Shown: piece after piece, positions 26,736 through 33,650 of the stretch
Position numbering within the stretch: the stretch's first letter is position 1
Layout: each line of letters opens with the position of its first letter
Assembly (NCBI GenBank): GCA_018712075.1
Contig: DVHN01000126.1
Span: 1 to 33,650 of the forward strand
Source of the DNA: Candidatus Fimimorpha faecalis
GTDB taxonomy: Bacteria > Bacillota > Clostridia > Lachnospirales > Lachnospiraceae
DNA length: 33,650 nt
Direction: 5' to 3'
Made by a program: the position numbers and the translations under genes
Notes under the pieces: model-generated
What the model was told of the DNA's origin: nothing
The model's database searches: none
The model's input: only the letters and a program-made list of their open reading frames with translations

Positions 26736-29700
26736 TTATTCATTCTCCTGAATTTCACTGTGCAGTTCCTGCAATGATTTCATTGCGCCGTTTCCATGTT
26801 CTTTTACATATTTAATTCCTTTGGCAGTTGCCTTGGCAGCAGCCATTGTAGTCATATATGGTATTTTGGCTTTGATTGCTGCTTTACGTAAGTAGCTGTC
26901 GTCATGGATACTTTCTTTTCCAACTGGAGTATTTACAATGAGCTGAATTTTTCCATTGGTTATCATATCCAGAATATTCGGGCGTCCTTCGTAAAGTTTT
27001 TTCACCTTTTCTGCTTCAATTCCAGCTTGGCGAATTAATTCATAAGTAGTGCCTGTAGCCATAATATGGAATCCATCTTCTGCAAAACTTCTTGCAACTT
27101 CCACAACTTCTGGTTTGTCTTTTCTATTTACAGAAATTAATACAGTACCCTTTAACGGGAGAGGAGATTGGGTTGCTTCCTGAGCTTTGTAGAACGCTTC
27201 TCCATAAGATGGCGAAAGTCCTAACACTTCTCCAGTAGAACGCATTTCTGGTCCTAAGACTGGATCTACTTCCTGGAACATATTGAATGGGAAAACAGCT
27301 TCCTTTACTCCGTAATAAGGAATTGTCCGTTCTTTTAAAGCAGGAACTGGAGATGGACGTCCTGTAATCTCCGATGTAATAATATCCGTTGCCAATGGAA
27401 CCATACGGATGTTGCAGACTTTGGATACGAGTGGAACTGTACGGGATGCACGAGGATTTGCTTCTAATACATAAACGGTACCGTTTTCAATTGCGTACTG
27501 CATATTCATTAAGCCCTTTACATGCATTTCCTCTGCAATCTTTCTAGTATATTCCTTAATGGTTTTTACATTCTCTGCTGAAATATGCACGGATGGAATA
27601 ATACATGCAGAATCACCAGAATGTACACCTGCTAACTCGATATGTTCCATAACAGCAGGAACAAATGCATGGTTTCCGTCACTGATTGCATCTGCTTCAC
27701 ATTCGAGTGCATTATTTAAGAAACGGTCGATTAAAATTGGTCTGTCAGGTGTAACACCTACAGCTGCCTTCATATAACCTTCCATACTTTCTGCATCATA
27801 AACGACTTCCATACCTCGTCCACCTAATACGTAAGAAGGACGTACCATAACAGGATAACCAATCTGTTCTGCAATGGAGAGGGCTTCTGCAACAGTAGTT
27901 GCCATTCCAGATTCTGGCATAGGGATATCTAATTTTTTCATCATAGCACGGAATTGGTCACGGTCTTCTGCAAGGTCAATGACGGATGGAGCAGTTCCTA
28001 AAATTTTTACTCCATTTTTCTCCAATTCCGAAGCTAAATTCAGAGGGGTTTGACCGCCAAATTGAGCAATGACGCCGACAGGCTGCTCTTTTTTATAAAT
28101 GCTTAATACATCTTCTAATGTTAAAGGTTCAAAATATAATTTATCCGAAGTATCATAATCGGTAGATACTGTTTCAGGATTACAATTTACAATAATTGTC
28201 TCAAATCCTAGCTTTTTCAAAGCTAAAGAGGCATGAACACAACAATAATCAAATTCGATACCTTGTCCGATACGGTTTGGACCGCCGCCTAAAATCATAA
28301 TCTTTGGTCGATCCGTCTTAATCGGATTCTTATCTTCTGCATTGTAAGTGGAGTAATAGTAGGCGCTGTCCGGTGTTCCGCTTACATGGACGCCTTCCCA
28401 TGCCTCCTCTACGCCAAGTTCAATACGGCGATTGCGAATCTGAGATTCAGGAATCTCTAAAATCTGACTTAAATACTTATCAGAAAATCCATCTTTCTTA
28501 GCTTGAATTAACATTTCATCGGTAGGAAGATTGCCCTTATGAGAAATAAGAGCTTCTTCTTCCTCGACTAATTCCTTCATCTGTTCGATGAAATAAGTTT
28601 TCACTTTTGTAATGTCATAGATTTCTTCTACGGAAGCGCCTTTGCGCAAAGCTTCGTACATAATAAAATGACGTTCACTGGATGGAGTAATTAACATTTG
28701 AAGCAATTGTTCCTTTGTTTTCGATGCAAAATCCTTTGCATGGCCAAGTCCATAACGTCCTGTTTCTAAACTGCGGATTGCTTTTTGGAACGCTTCTTTG
28801 TAAGTCTTTCCAATGCTCATTACTTCACCAACGGCACGCATCTGAGTTCCAAGTTTATCTTCTACGCCTTTGAATTTCTCAAATGCCCAACGTGCAAATT
28901 TAATTACAATATAATCTCCATCTGGAACATAACGGTCTAATGTTCCGTATTTGCCGCAAGGGATATCTTTCAATGTTAAGCCAGTTGCTAACATAGCAGA
29001 TACAAGGGCAATTGGGAAACCGGTTGCTTTGGAGGCCAATGCAGAGGAGCGAGAAGTTCTTGGATTGATTTCAATAACAACGATACGATCCGTTACTGGA
29101 TCATGGGCAAACTGGACGTTGGTTCCTCCAATGACTTGAACGGATTCCACGATCTTATAAGCCTGTTCCTGAAGACGTTTTTGGCATTCTTCGGAGATTG
29201 TGAGCATCGGTGCAGAACAGAAAGAATCGCCAGTATGAACTCCAAGTGGATCAATGTTTTCAATAAAGCAGACCGTAATCATATTGTTGTCTGCATCTCG
29301 GACAACTTCTAATTCTAATTCTTCCCAGCCTAAAATGGATTCTTCTACTAATACCTGTCCAACCAGACTTGCTTGTAATCCTCTTGCACATACGGTTTTT
29401 AATTCTTCTCTGTTATAGACAAGACCACCGCCGGCACCGCCCATCGTATAGGCTGGACGAAGAACAACAGGATAACCTAATTGATCGGCAATTGCCAATG
29501 CTTCTTCTACGCTGTAAGCAACTTCACTTCGAGCCATTTCGATGCCTAATTTGTTCATTGCCTTTTTAAATTCAATTCGATCTTCACCACGTTCAATTGC
29601 GTCTACTTGTACACCAATGACTTGAACATGATATTTATCTAAAATTCCTGCTTTTGCTAATTCAGCACATAAGTTTAAACCAGATTGTCCGCCAAGATTA

Positions 29701-29963
29701 GGAAGCAGTGCGTCAGGACGCTCTTTCGCAATAATTTGCTCCAGACGTGTTACGTTTAAAGGTTCAATATAGGTAACATCTGCTATCTCAGGATCAGTCA
29801 TAATCGTAGCTGGATTGGAATTGACCAGAACAATTTCATAACCAAGTTTTCGCAGTGCCTTACAAGCCTGTGTTCCAGAGTAGTCAAATTCGCAAGCCTG
29901 GCCGATAATGATAGGACCAGAGCCAATGATTAATACTTTATGGATGTCGGTTCTCTGTGACAT
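26736..29963 (-). CDS. carB: Carbamoyl-phosphate synthase large subunit
   Basis: 1075-residue large subunit making carbamoyl phosphate from bicarbonate, ammonia (via the small subunit) and two ATP, for pyrimidines and arginine. The internal duplication is plain: VLIIGSGPIIIGQACEFDYS at about residue 10 and IMILGGGPNRIGQGIEFDYC at about 555 start the two ATP-grasp halves. Each half has its RPSYVLGGRGMEVVY/RPAYTMGGAGGGLVY-type phosphate loop and EANPRASR/EINPRTSR metal motif. A C-terminal MGS-like allosteric domain spans about 935-1065. The ATG at 29963 has AGGAGG seven bases upstream. carA, usually adjacent, is not on either side. No PyrR site or T-box was recognised in the leader. Confidence 0.97.
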   Translation of the reverse strand: MSQRTDIHKVLIIGSGPIIIGQACEFDYSGTQACKALRKLGYEIVLVNSNPATIMTDPEIADVTYIEPLNVTRLEQIIAKERPDALLPNLGGQSGLNLCAELAKAGILDKYHVQVIGVQVDAIERGEDRIEFKKAMNKLGIEMARSEVAYSVEEALAIADQLGYPVVLRPAYTMGGAGGGLVYNREELKTVCARGLQASLVGQVLVEESILGWEELELEVVRDADNNMITVCFIENIDPLGVHTGDSFCSAPMLTISEECQKRLQEQAYKIVESVQVIGGTNVQFAHDPVTDRIVVIEINPRTSRSSALASKATGFPIALVSAMLATGLTLKDIPCGKYGTLDRYVPDGDYIVIKFARWAFEKFKGVEDKLGTQMRAVGEVMSIGKTYKEAFQKAIRSLETGRYGLGHAKDFASKTKEQLLQMLITPSSERHFIMYEALRKGASVEEIYDITKVKTYFIEQMKELVEEEEALISHKGNLPTDEMLIQAKKDGFSDKYLSQILEIPESQIRNRRIELGVEEAWEGVHVSGTPDSAYYYSTYNAEDKNPIKTDRPKIMILGGGPNRIGQGIEFDYCCVHASLALKKLGFETIIVNCNPETVSTDYDTSDKLYFEPLTLEDVLSIYKKEQPVGVIAQFGGQTPLNLASELEKNGVKILGTAPSVIDLAEDRDQFRAMMKKLDIPMPESGMATTVAEALSIAEQIGYPVMVRPSYVLGGRGMEVVYDAESMEGYMKAAVGVTPDRPILIDRFLNNALECEADAISDGNHAFVPAVMEHIELAGVHSGDSACIIPSVHISAENVKTIKEYTRKIAEEMHVKGLMNMQYAIENGTVYVLEANPRASRTVPLVSKVCNIRMVPLATDIITSEITGRPSPVPALKERTIPYYGVKEAVFPFNMFQEVDPVLGPEMRSTGEVLGLSPSYGEAFYKAQEATQSPLPLKGTVLISVNRKDKPEVVEVARSFAEDGFHIMATGTTYELIRQAGIEAEKVKKLYEGRPNILDMITNGKIQLIVNTPVGKESIHDDSYLRKAAIKAKIPYMTTMAAAKATAKGIKYVKEHGNGAMKSLQELHSEIQENE

Positions 29964-30432
29964 ATTATATCCTCCTGTTGTATATGTTTGCCCATAACAT
30001 TAGAAGTAACAAAGTGATTAAAAACTTAGTTTATAGTAAAATAGCTGTTAGAAATCTGTTTTGCTACTTTTGTATAAAAGATATGAGCATTTCTTTTGTA
30101 TTATATTATATATAAAAATACGGAAAAAGTAAGGGGGAATTTATAAATTATAATAAAAAATAGAATAATTATAAGGTAAAAGAAGCGGATTTACAGAGTA
30201 GAATTTGTTAGAAATCCGCATAAATACGAGGTTTTTACTATGATTTTTGGTTTGTAAAAATATTATAATAAATGGATTAATATTATTCATTTTTGCTGCA
30301 TTTCCAATTCCAAATACAGTTAGTATACTAAGAGAAAAAATAAAAGCAGAAATATAATGTAGAATCATAGCCAAAAATATGATATAGTTTGAATGCAGAA
30401 GGAATAGTTCCCAGTGCTAAGCGGAGGATAAG
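29964..30432. other. AT-rich intergenic region, no convincing gene
   Basis: Holds the carB leader (with CAGGAGG just before the - strand ATG), two copies of GTTAGAAATC (30047-30056 and 30207-30216), a hairpin with a - strand T-run, and several TATAAT-like words. A 75-77 codon - strand frame (30141-30374) with one hydrophobic stretch lacks a ribosome-binding site and is not called a gene. Confidence 0.6.
30175..30219 (-). terminator. Terminator-like hairpin on the - strand with no assigned gene upstream
   Basis: On the - strand, GCGGATTT (30219-30212) pairs perfectly with AAATCCGC (30192-30185) and is followed by TTCTTTT. No annotated - strand gene feeds it, so it may end a small unrecognised transcript starting between 30220 and 30430. 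Confidence 0.5.
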
Positions 30433-30477
30433 ATGTTTTTCATATTTAAAAGCTGCTCGATCATAGTGGCTCCATAA
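30433..30477 (+). CDS. Possible 14-residue leader peptide upstream of the NuoE-like gene
   Basis: ATG 30433 follows CGGAGG at an ideal five-base spacing and encodes MFFIFKSCSIIVAP, then three consecutive TAA codons (30475-30483). The good ribosome-binding site and triple in-frame stop are unusual for chance. It precedes the NuoE-like gene by about 50 bases, so it may be a leader peptide affecting that gene. There is no homology evidence. Confidence 0.4.
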   Translation: MFFIFKSCSIIVAP

Positions 30478-30530
30478 TAATAAGTGAAGGGAGAAGGGAA
30501 AGAATATAAGGAATTCTTTCCTAAGAAGAA

Positions 30531-31025
30531 ATGGAACAAATACAATTAGAAGAAATCGTAAATTATTATTCTTCTGTCAGAAATCCAAAAGAACAGGAAA
30601 ATATTATTGCAATGCTTCGGGAAATTCAAGAAGTAGATGGATGGATCTCTCAAAATACAATTATCTATATTTGCAGTGCTTTAGAATTAAAAGAAACATT
30701 TTTAAAATGTCTCATTCAACGCTTTCCAAGTTTAAAATTAGCGCCCTATCAGCATATTGTTACAGTATGTAGTGGAGAACGTTGTAAAAGGAAAGGTGGA
30801 GATCTCATTTTCAATACTTGGAAAGAAATTCTAAAGCCAGATCAGAATGGAATTTCAAGAGATCAAGTCTTTTGCCTGCGTATCCGCAATTGTCTAAAAC
30901 ATTGTACACAGGCACCATCGTTTCAAATTGATGAGCAAATATATTCCAATATAAAACTCTCTGATATTGGAAAAATTATAGAGCGTTATCGTTCAAAGAA
31001 AGAAACGAATGAAACAAATAAATAA
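30531..31025 (+). CDS. Orphan NuoE/HoxE-like thioredoxin-fold [2Fe-2S] protein
   Basis: 164 residues matching the 24-kDa subunit type (NuoE, HndA, HoxE). The N-terminal helical part (1-70) includes LREIQEVDGWISQNTI, equivalent to the family's L-x-x-x-Q-x-x-x-G-W-[I/L]. The thioredoxin-like domain (70-150) carries the cluster ligands C-x4-C in VCSGERCKRKGG and C-x3-C in NCLKHCTQAP. In Nuo and electron-bifurcating hydrogenases this subunit passes electrons alongside a NuoF-like flavoprotein, but no nuoF or hydrogenase gene is next to it. ATG 30531 has only a weak purine-rich site, and an AAGGAA-TTC-TTTCCT hairpin lies just upstream. Its partner protein is unknown. Confidence 0.8.
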   Translation: MEQIQLEEIVNYYSSVRNPKEQENIIAMLREIQEVDGWISQNTIIYICSALELKETFLKCLIQRFPSLKLAPYQHIVTVCSGERCKRKGGDLIFNTWKEILKPDQNGISRDQVFCLRIRNCLKHCTQAPSFQIDEQIYSNIKLSDIGKIIERYRSKKETNETNK

Positions 31026-31039
31026 AAATCAATGGATAC

Positions 31040-31086
31040 AGGAGTAGCAAAAAAACTACTCCTTAATTTCTATCAAATAGGAGTGG
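31040..31086 (+). terminator. Hairpin after the NuoE-like gene, with an alternative pairing
   Basis: GGAGTAG (31041-31047) pairs with CTACTCC (31056-31062) over an A-rich loop, followed by TTAATTTC, giving a modest terminator. CTACTCC can instead pair with GGAGTGG (31080-31086), so the two hairpins exclude each other. Confidence 0.5.
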
Positions 31087-31090
31087 CTTC

Positions 31091-31119
31091 TTGAAAAAAT
31101 TAAAATTCTCTGTGATATT
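31091..31119 (+). promoter_or_regulatory. Possible promoter of the ECF sigma operon
   Basis: TTGAAA (31091-31096), 17 bases, then GATATT (31114-31119) preceded by TGT as an extended -10. It looks like a SigA-type promoter rather than a typical ECF autoregulated AAC/CGT site. Confidence 0.42.
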
Positions 31120-31206
31120 TTGGGGTAAAGAGAGTCTTATAAATAAAAGAACAAGAATATATCGTTAGTACTGTTGCAGCATTTTACGAATGAAGGGGGA
31201 TGGAAA

Positions 31207-31692
31207 ATGGATTTTGAAGAGGTATATCAAGCTTATTTTCAAGATGTATATCGTTTTTTAAGAGGGTTATCGTTAAATGAAGATGTGGCAGAAGAACTGA
31301 CACAAGAGGTTTTCTTTAAGGCGCTGCACTCCATTCGTAAATTTAGAGGGGATTGTGATATACGAGTCTGGCTATGTCAGATTGCAAAAAATAGTTATTT
31401 TACCTACTTAAAAAAACAAAAAAGAGTAACACAGGATACAGACTGGAATACGGTCATGCTGGAAGAAAGTGATATCGAACATATGCTTGTGGATAAAGAG
31501 TTAGCATTTCAAATTCATCAAAAGTTACATGAATTGTCCGAGCCTTATAAGGAAGTATTTTCTTTAAGAGTATTTGGGGAATTATCGTTTCAACAAATTG
31601 GTCTGCTGTTTGGAAAGTCAGAGCATTGGGCATGTGTGACCTATCACCGAGCCAAACAAAAACTGCAAAAAGAAATGGAGGGAATGGTATGA
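31207..31692 (+). CDS. ECF-type RNA polymerase sigma factor
   Basis: 161 residues, the usual ECF size. Region 2 (about 5-70) includes DVAEELTQEVFFKALHSI and FRGDCDIRVWLCQIAKN for -10 recognition; region 4 (about 100-155) includes ELSEPYKEVFSLRVFGELSF and the helix-turn-helix part FQQIGLLFGKSEHWACVTYH for -35 recognition. There is no region 1 or 3. ATG 31207 has AAGGGGGA nine bases upstream; the frame's TTG at 31174 is upstream of that site. The stop overlaps the start of the next gene (ATGA), so sigma and anti-sigma are translationally coupled. The inducing signal is unknown. Confidence 0.92.
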   Translation: MDFEEVYQAYFQDVYRFLRGLSLNEDVAEELTQEVFFKALHSIRKFRGDCDIRVWLCQIAKNSYFTYLKKQKRVTQDTDWNTVMLEESDIEHMLVDKELAFQIHQKLHELSEPYKEVFSLRVFGELSFQQIGLLFGKSEHWACVTYHRAKQKLQKEMEGMV

Positions 31693-32240
31693 AGATAGAT
31701 TGTGATGTGATCAGAGATCTACTTCCATTATATGTGGAAAATATGGTTAGTGCAAAGAGCAGAGAGTTAATCGAAGAGCATTTGATAGAATGTAACAAAT
31801 GTCAAATGATTCTAAATCAAATGAAAGAAAAAGAGCCAGAGATTATTTGTGATACGGAACCGATAGAAAAATTTCGAGACAGATTCCGAAAGCATACGAT
31901 TACCGTGGCAATGGTATCTGCTTTTATTACTGTAGCAATACTAATCATTGTTCAAGGAGTCTTCTTCTTACAGCCAGGGGATGAGATGGGATATTCATTA
32001 CTAAATTTTTATTTTATTCTTCCATTAACAGCATTGATTAGCTCCATTTTAATTGGAATGAGAGACGCAAAAATAAAGTGGTTTGTACCAATCCTATTTG
32101 GAATGATCGGAATATTTATACCTTGGATTGTTTTTCACAATACAAATGAAGTTGCAGTATTTTTCGCATTTCTTCCGTCTTTCATCGGTGTCTTAATTGG
32201 AGCAGCAATTCAAGCATTAAAAAAGAAACGAAAAAGATAA
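31689..32240 (+). CDS. Membrane anti-sigma factor with zinc-finger (zf-HC2) domain
   Basis: 183 residues. The N-terminal zinc-binding anti-sigma domain has C5 in IDCDVIRDLLPLYV and the H-x3-C-x2-C motif in EEHLIECNKC. A short linker leads to about four membrane helices (about 75-175), beginning ITVAMVSAFITVAILIIVQG. It presumably holds the preceding ECF sigma at the membrane until a signal releases it. ATG 31689 overlaps the sigma stop by four bases, with GGAGGG upstream; the longer frame from 31626 lies inside the sigma gene and is rejected. The polytopic C-terminus, rather than one helix, suggests a membrane or envelope stress signal, which is inference. Confidence 0.88.
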   Translation: MKIDCDVIRDLLPLYVENMVSAKSRELIEEHLIECNKCQMILNQMKEKEPEIICDTEPIEKFRDRFRKHTITVAMVSAFITVAILIIVQGVFFLQPGDEMGYSLLNFYFILPLTALISSILIGMRDAKIKWFVPILFGMIGIFIPWIVFHNTNEVAVFFAFLPSFIGVLIGAAIQALKKKRKR

Positions 32241-32357
32241 AATGAGATTGATGGTCGGATAAATCAAATCGCTCAAATGCTCGATACATATTTATTCTTC
32301 GATTGCAGATACTATATTTGAATCAAAAAAGTAACTATATGGCATTAGGAGGTAATT

Positions 32358-32789
32358 ATGGAAGATCATACAAGAGAACTTTTGAAAGAATGCAGTTCTG
32401 GCTGTAAAATGGCGATTAATAGTATAAACCAAATGAGAGAGTTTGTTACAGATGAGAAATTAAAGTGCGTTCTGGATCAATATGATAAAAAGCATAAAGA
32501 ACTGGAAGAAGATACGGCAAAACTACTTCAAAAACATGGCAGTGAAGAACAGGAACCAGGCATGATGGCATCCATGTTTTCTCGTTTTATGACAGATATA
32601 AAATTACTTGTGAACAAAGACGATAGCCAGGTTGCAAAACTGGCAATGGACGGATGCAATATGGGAATTCAATCTCTAAGCGAATTTATTAATAAATATG
32701 AAGACGCTTCTTCCGAAAGTATTGCAATTGCAAAAAAAATTGTAAAAGCAGAAGAACAGTTTATGCAGGAACTTAAAGAATTCCTGTAA
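32358..32789 (+). CDS. Small all-helical protein, DUF2383/ferritin-like four-helix bundle type
   Basis: 143 residues, entirely helical by sequence and rich in Glu, Lys and Met, with four likely helices (about 3-28, 32-60, 65-105 and 110-143). The pattern, LLKECSSGCKMAINSINQMR then DQYDKKHKELEEDTAKLL and a later AMDGCNMGIQSLSEFINKY, resembles DUF2383/PA2169-like and ferritin-like bundles, but the iron-binding E-x-x-H pattern is not complete. There is no signal peptide. ATG 32358 has AGGAGG seven bases upstream. It lies 117 bases after the anti-sigma gene with no clear terminator, so it may be a target or member of that regulon. The function is unknown. Confidence 0.65.
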   Translation: MEDHTRELLKECSSGCKMAINSINQMREFVTDEKLKCVLDQYDKKHKELEEDTAKLLQKHGSEEQEPGMMASMFSRFMTDIKLLVNKDDSQVAKLAMDGCNMGIQSLSEFINKYEDASSESIAIAKKIVKAEEQFMQELKEFL

Positions 32790-32870
32790 AGAGAAGATAA
32801 ATAAATTTCTGGATTAATAGAAATTCATGCAAAACAGAATTATCAGCATATAAACCAAAAAATGTATACA

Positions 32871-32946
32871 GAAAAAGCCGATTGGAGTAATGATATGATA
32901 TCTCTAAAGTAGACAGGGGATATATCAATAATTCAGTCGGCTTTTT
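32871..32946. terminator. Long-loop inverted repeat, probable bidirectional terminator at the RHS boundary
   Basis: AAAAAGCCGATT (32872-32883) pairs with AGTCGGCTTTTT (32935-32946), with one G-U pair; the 51-base loop can hold an inner TGATAT.../...ATATCA hairpin. Both readings end in a T-run. The RHS reading frame opens inside its right arm. Between 32790 and 32870 only a small hairpin (AATTTCT/AGAAATT, 32804-32825) is seen. Confidence 0.6.
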
Positions 32947-33650
32947 CCTAGGTTTTCTTATAATGGCACTTCTACAGATGGATGTATAATTGTAGCGGTG
33001 ACCGATCAAAATGGAAAAGAATGTACTAATATGTTTAATCAATCATGCGGGTTAATTGAAGTAACCGATGAAAATGGAAATACAACATCATATACCTATG
33101 ATGCCGCAGGAAACATTACATCCTTTACAAGTGGAAATGAATCTGGTACGATGGGATATGATAGTAAGAATCGCTTAACTTCTTACAAAGGAACAGCAAT
33201 CACTTATGATGCTGACGGAAATATGAGTGTTGGAGTACTTGGAACAGCAGCTGCTTCCTTCCAATATGACTCTGCCAATCGTTTAACAAGTGCTACAGGA
33301 ACTACTTACCAGTACGATAACGAAGGAAATCGGATCCAAAGCCAGACATCCGAACAAACGCTTACCTATGTCTATGATACAACAGGAAGCATGAGTCGAA
33401 TGCTGATGAGTAAAACTCAGGGTGGTGCAATTACCAAATATATCTATGGAAATGGTTTAATTGCTCAGGAAAATTCTAGTGGATACTACAGTTATCACTA
33501 CGATTTAAGAGGAAGTACAATTGCCTTAACAAATGCCAGTGGAACTGTTACCGATACGTATGCGTATGACACCTATGGAACGGTTACAAAGAAAACAGGA
33601 ACGCTTACCGTCCTCTTCTTATACAATGGTCGAGATGGCGTAGTTACGGA
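32932..33650 (+). pseudogene. 5'-truncated RHS/YD-repeat protein segment, continues past the window
   Basis: The frame is open from 32932 to the right edge with no stop. From about 32959 it encodes RHS-type sequence: YNGTSTDG, VTDQNGKECTNMFNQ, a YD repeat TDENGNTTSYTYDAAGNITS, then YDSKNRLTSY, YDSANRLTSATG, YDNEGNR, and the conserved core end YHYDLRGSTIALTNASG...AYDTYG, then LYNGRDGVVT. RHS proteins form shells around a C-terminal toxin or effector. Here only the last part of the core is present and there is no credible start codon or ribosome-binding site, so this looks like a displaced orphan RHS-core/C-terminal module rather than a complete gene. The toxin tip and any immunity gene would be to the right. 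Base use is somewhat richer in C-ending codons than its neighbours. Confidence 0.82.

Noticed and set aside
30141-30374. 77-codon - strand frame with a hydrophobic segment
   Set aside because: No ribosome-binding site, no recognisable domain, and it runs through a terminator-like hairpin. Mentioned only as a possible remnant.
31454-31798. 114-codon - strand frame
   Set aside because: Lies across the sigma/anti-sigma overlap, both of which are clear family members; no ribosome-binding site.
1-33650. CRISPR arrays, transposases, phage genes, tRNA or rRNA genes
   Set aside because: None seen by eye on either strand; the only tandem repeats are the protein-coding ChW, stalk and RHS repeats.

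Overview
The window looks like a chromosomal segment from a low-GC, anaerobic, endospore-forming member of the Clostridia, most plausibly a Lachnospiraceae-type bacterium. The evidence is AT-rich DNA with strong AGGAGG ribosome-binding sites, a sporulation membrane protein (YtvI-type), a clostridial CotS-like spore coat protein, an archaeal/eukaryote-type ProRS behind a T-box, an LL-diaminopimelate aminotransferase, and six ChW (clostridial hydrophobic, conserved Trp) repeats on a secreted amylase. No sequence search was run, so the taxonomic placement is inference.

Layout. 1-7.8 kb, + strand: the 3' end of an RluA-family pseudouridine synthase, a YtvI-like permease, a T-box leader (specifier read as CCU, proline) with proS, a zinc-ribbon/membrane/LRR surface protein, a CCA-adding enzyme and glutamine-dependent NAD synthetase. 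7.8-8.3 kb, - strand: a small anchored protein resembling an FMN-binding domain without the usual motif. 8.3-12.9 kb: a 1411-residue secreted GH13 amylase/pullulanase-type enzyme with a palindrome around a TATAAT in its leader. 13-17.5 kb, + strand: DegV, DapL, a beta-CASP metallo-beta-lactamase RNase-like protein and a GtrA-family protein. 17.6-21.4 kb: a SEC-C protein (-), a CotS-like coat protein (+) and an LTA-synthase-like sulfatase (-), the last preceded by a strongly structured candidate small RNA with its own promoter and terminator. 21.7-26.7 kb, + strand: phosphoglucomutase, a FUSC-family membrane protein and a GNAT acetyltransferase. 26.7-30 kb, - strand: carB without an adjacent carA. 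30-33.65 kb, + strand: a sparse intergenic region with a possible leader peptide, an orphan NuoE-like [2Fe-2S] protein, an ECF sigma/anti-sigma pair, a helical-bundle protein, and a 5'-truncated RHS/YD-repeat segment that runs off the right edge.

How the genes fit together. Most are housekeeping: tRNA charging and CCA addition, NAD and carbamoyl-phosphate synthesis, lysine/diaminopimelate synthesis, sugar-phosphate interconversion. Others concern the envelope and the spore: YtvI, CotS, the LTA-synthase-like enzyme, GtrA, FUSC. The amylase and PGM could both serve alpha-glucan use, but they are not in one operon. The accessory-looking parts are the RHS fragment at the right edge, the structured RNA at 21.46-21.62 kb and the gene-poor 30.0-30.5 kb interval. 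I saw no tRNA, rRNA, CRISPR array, transposase or phage gene.
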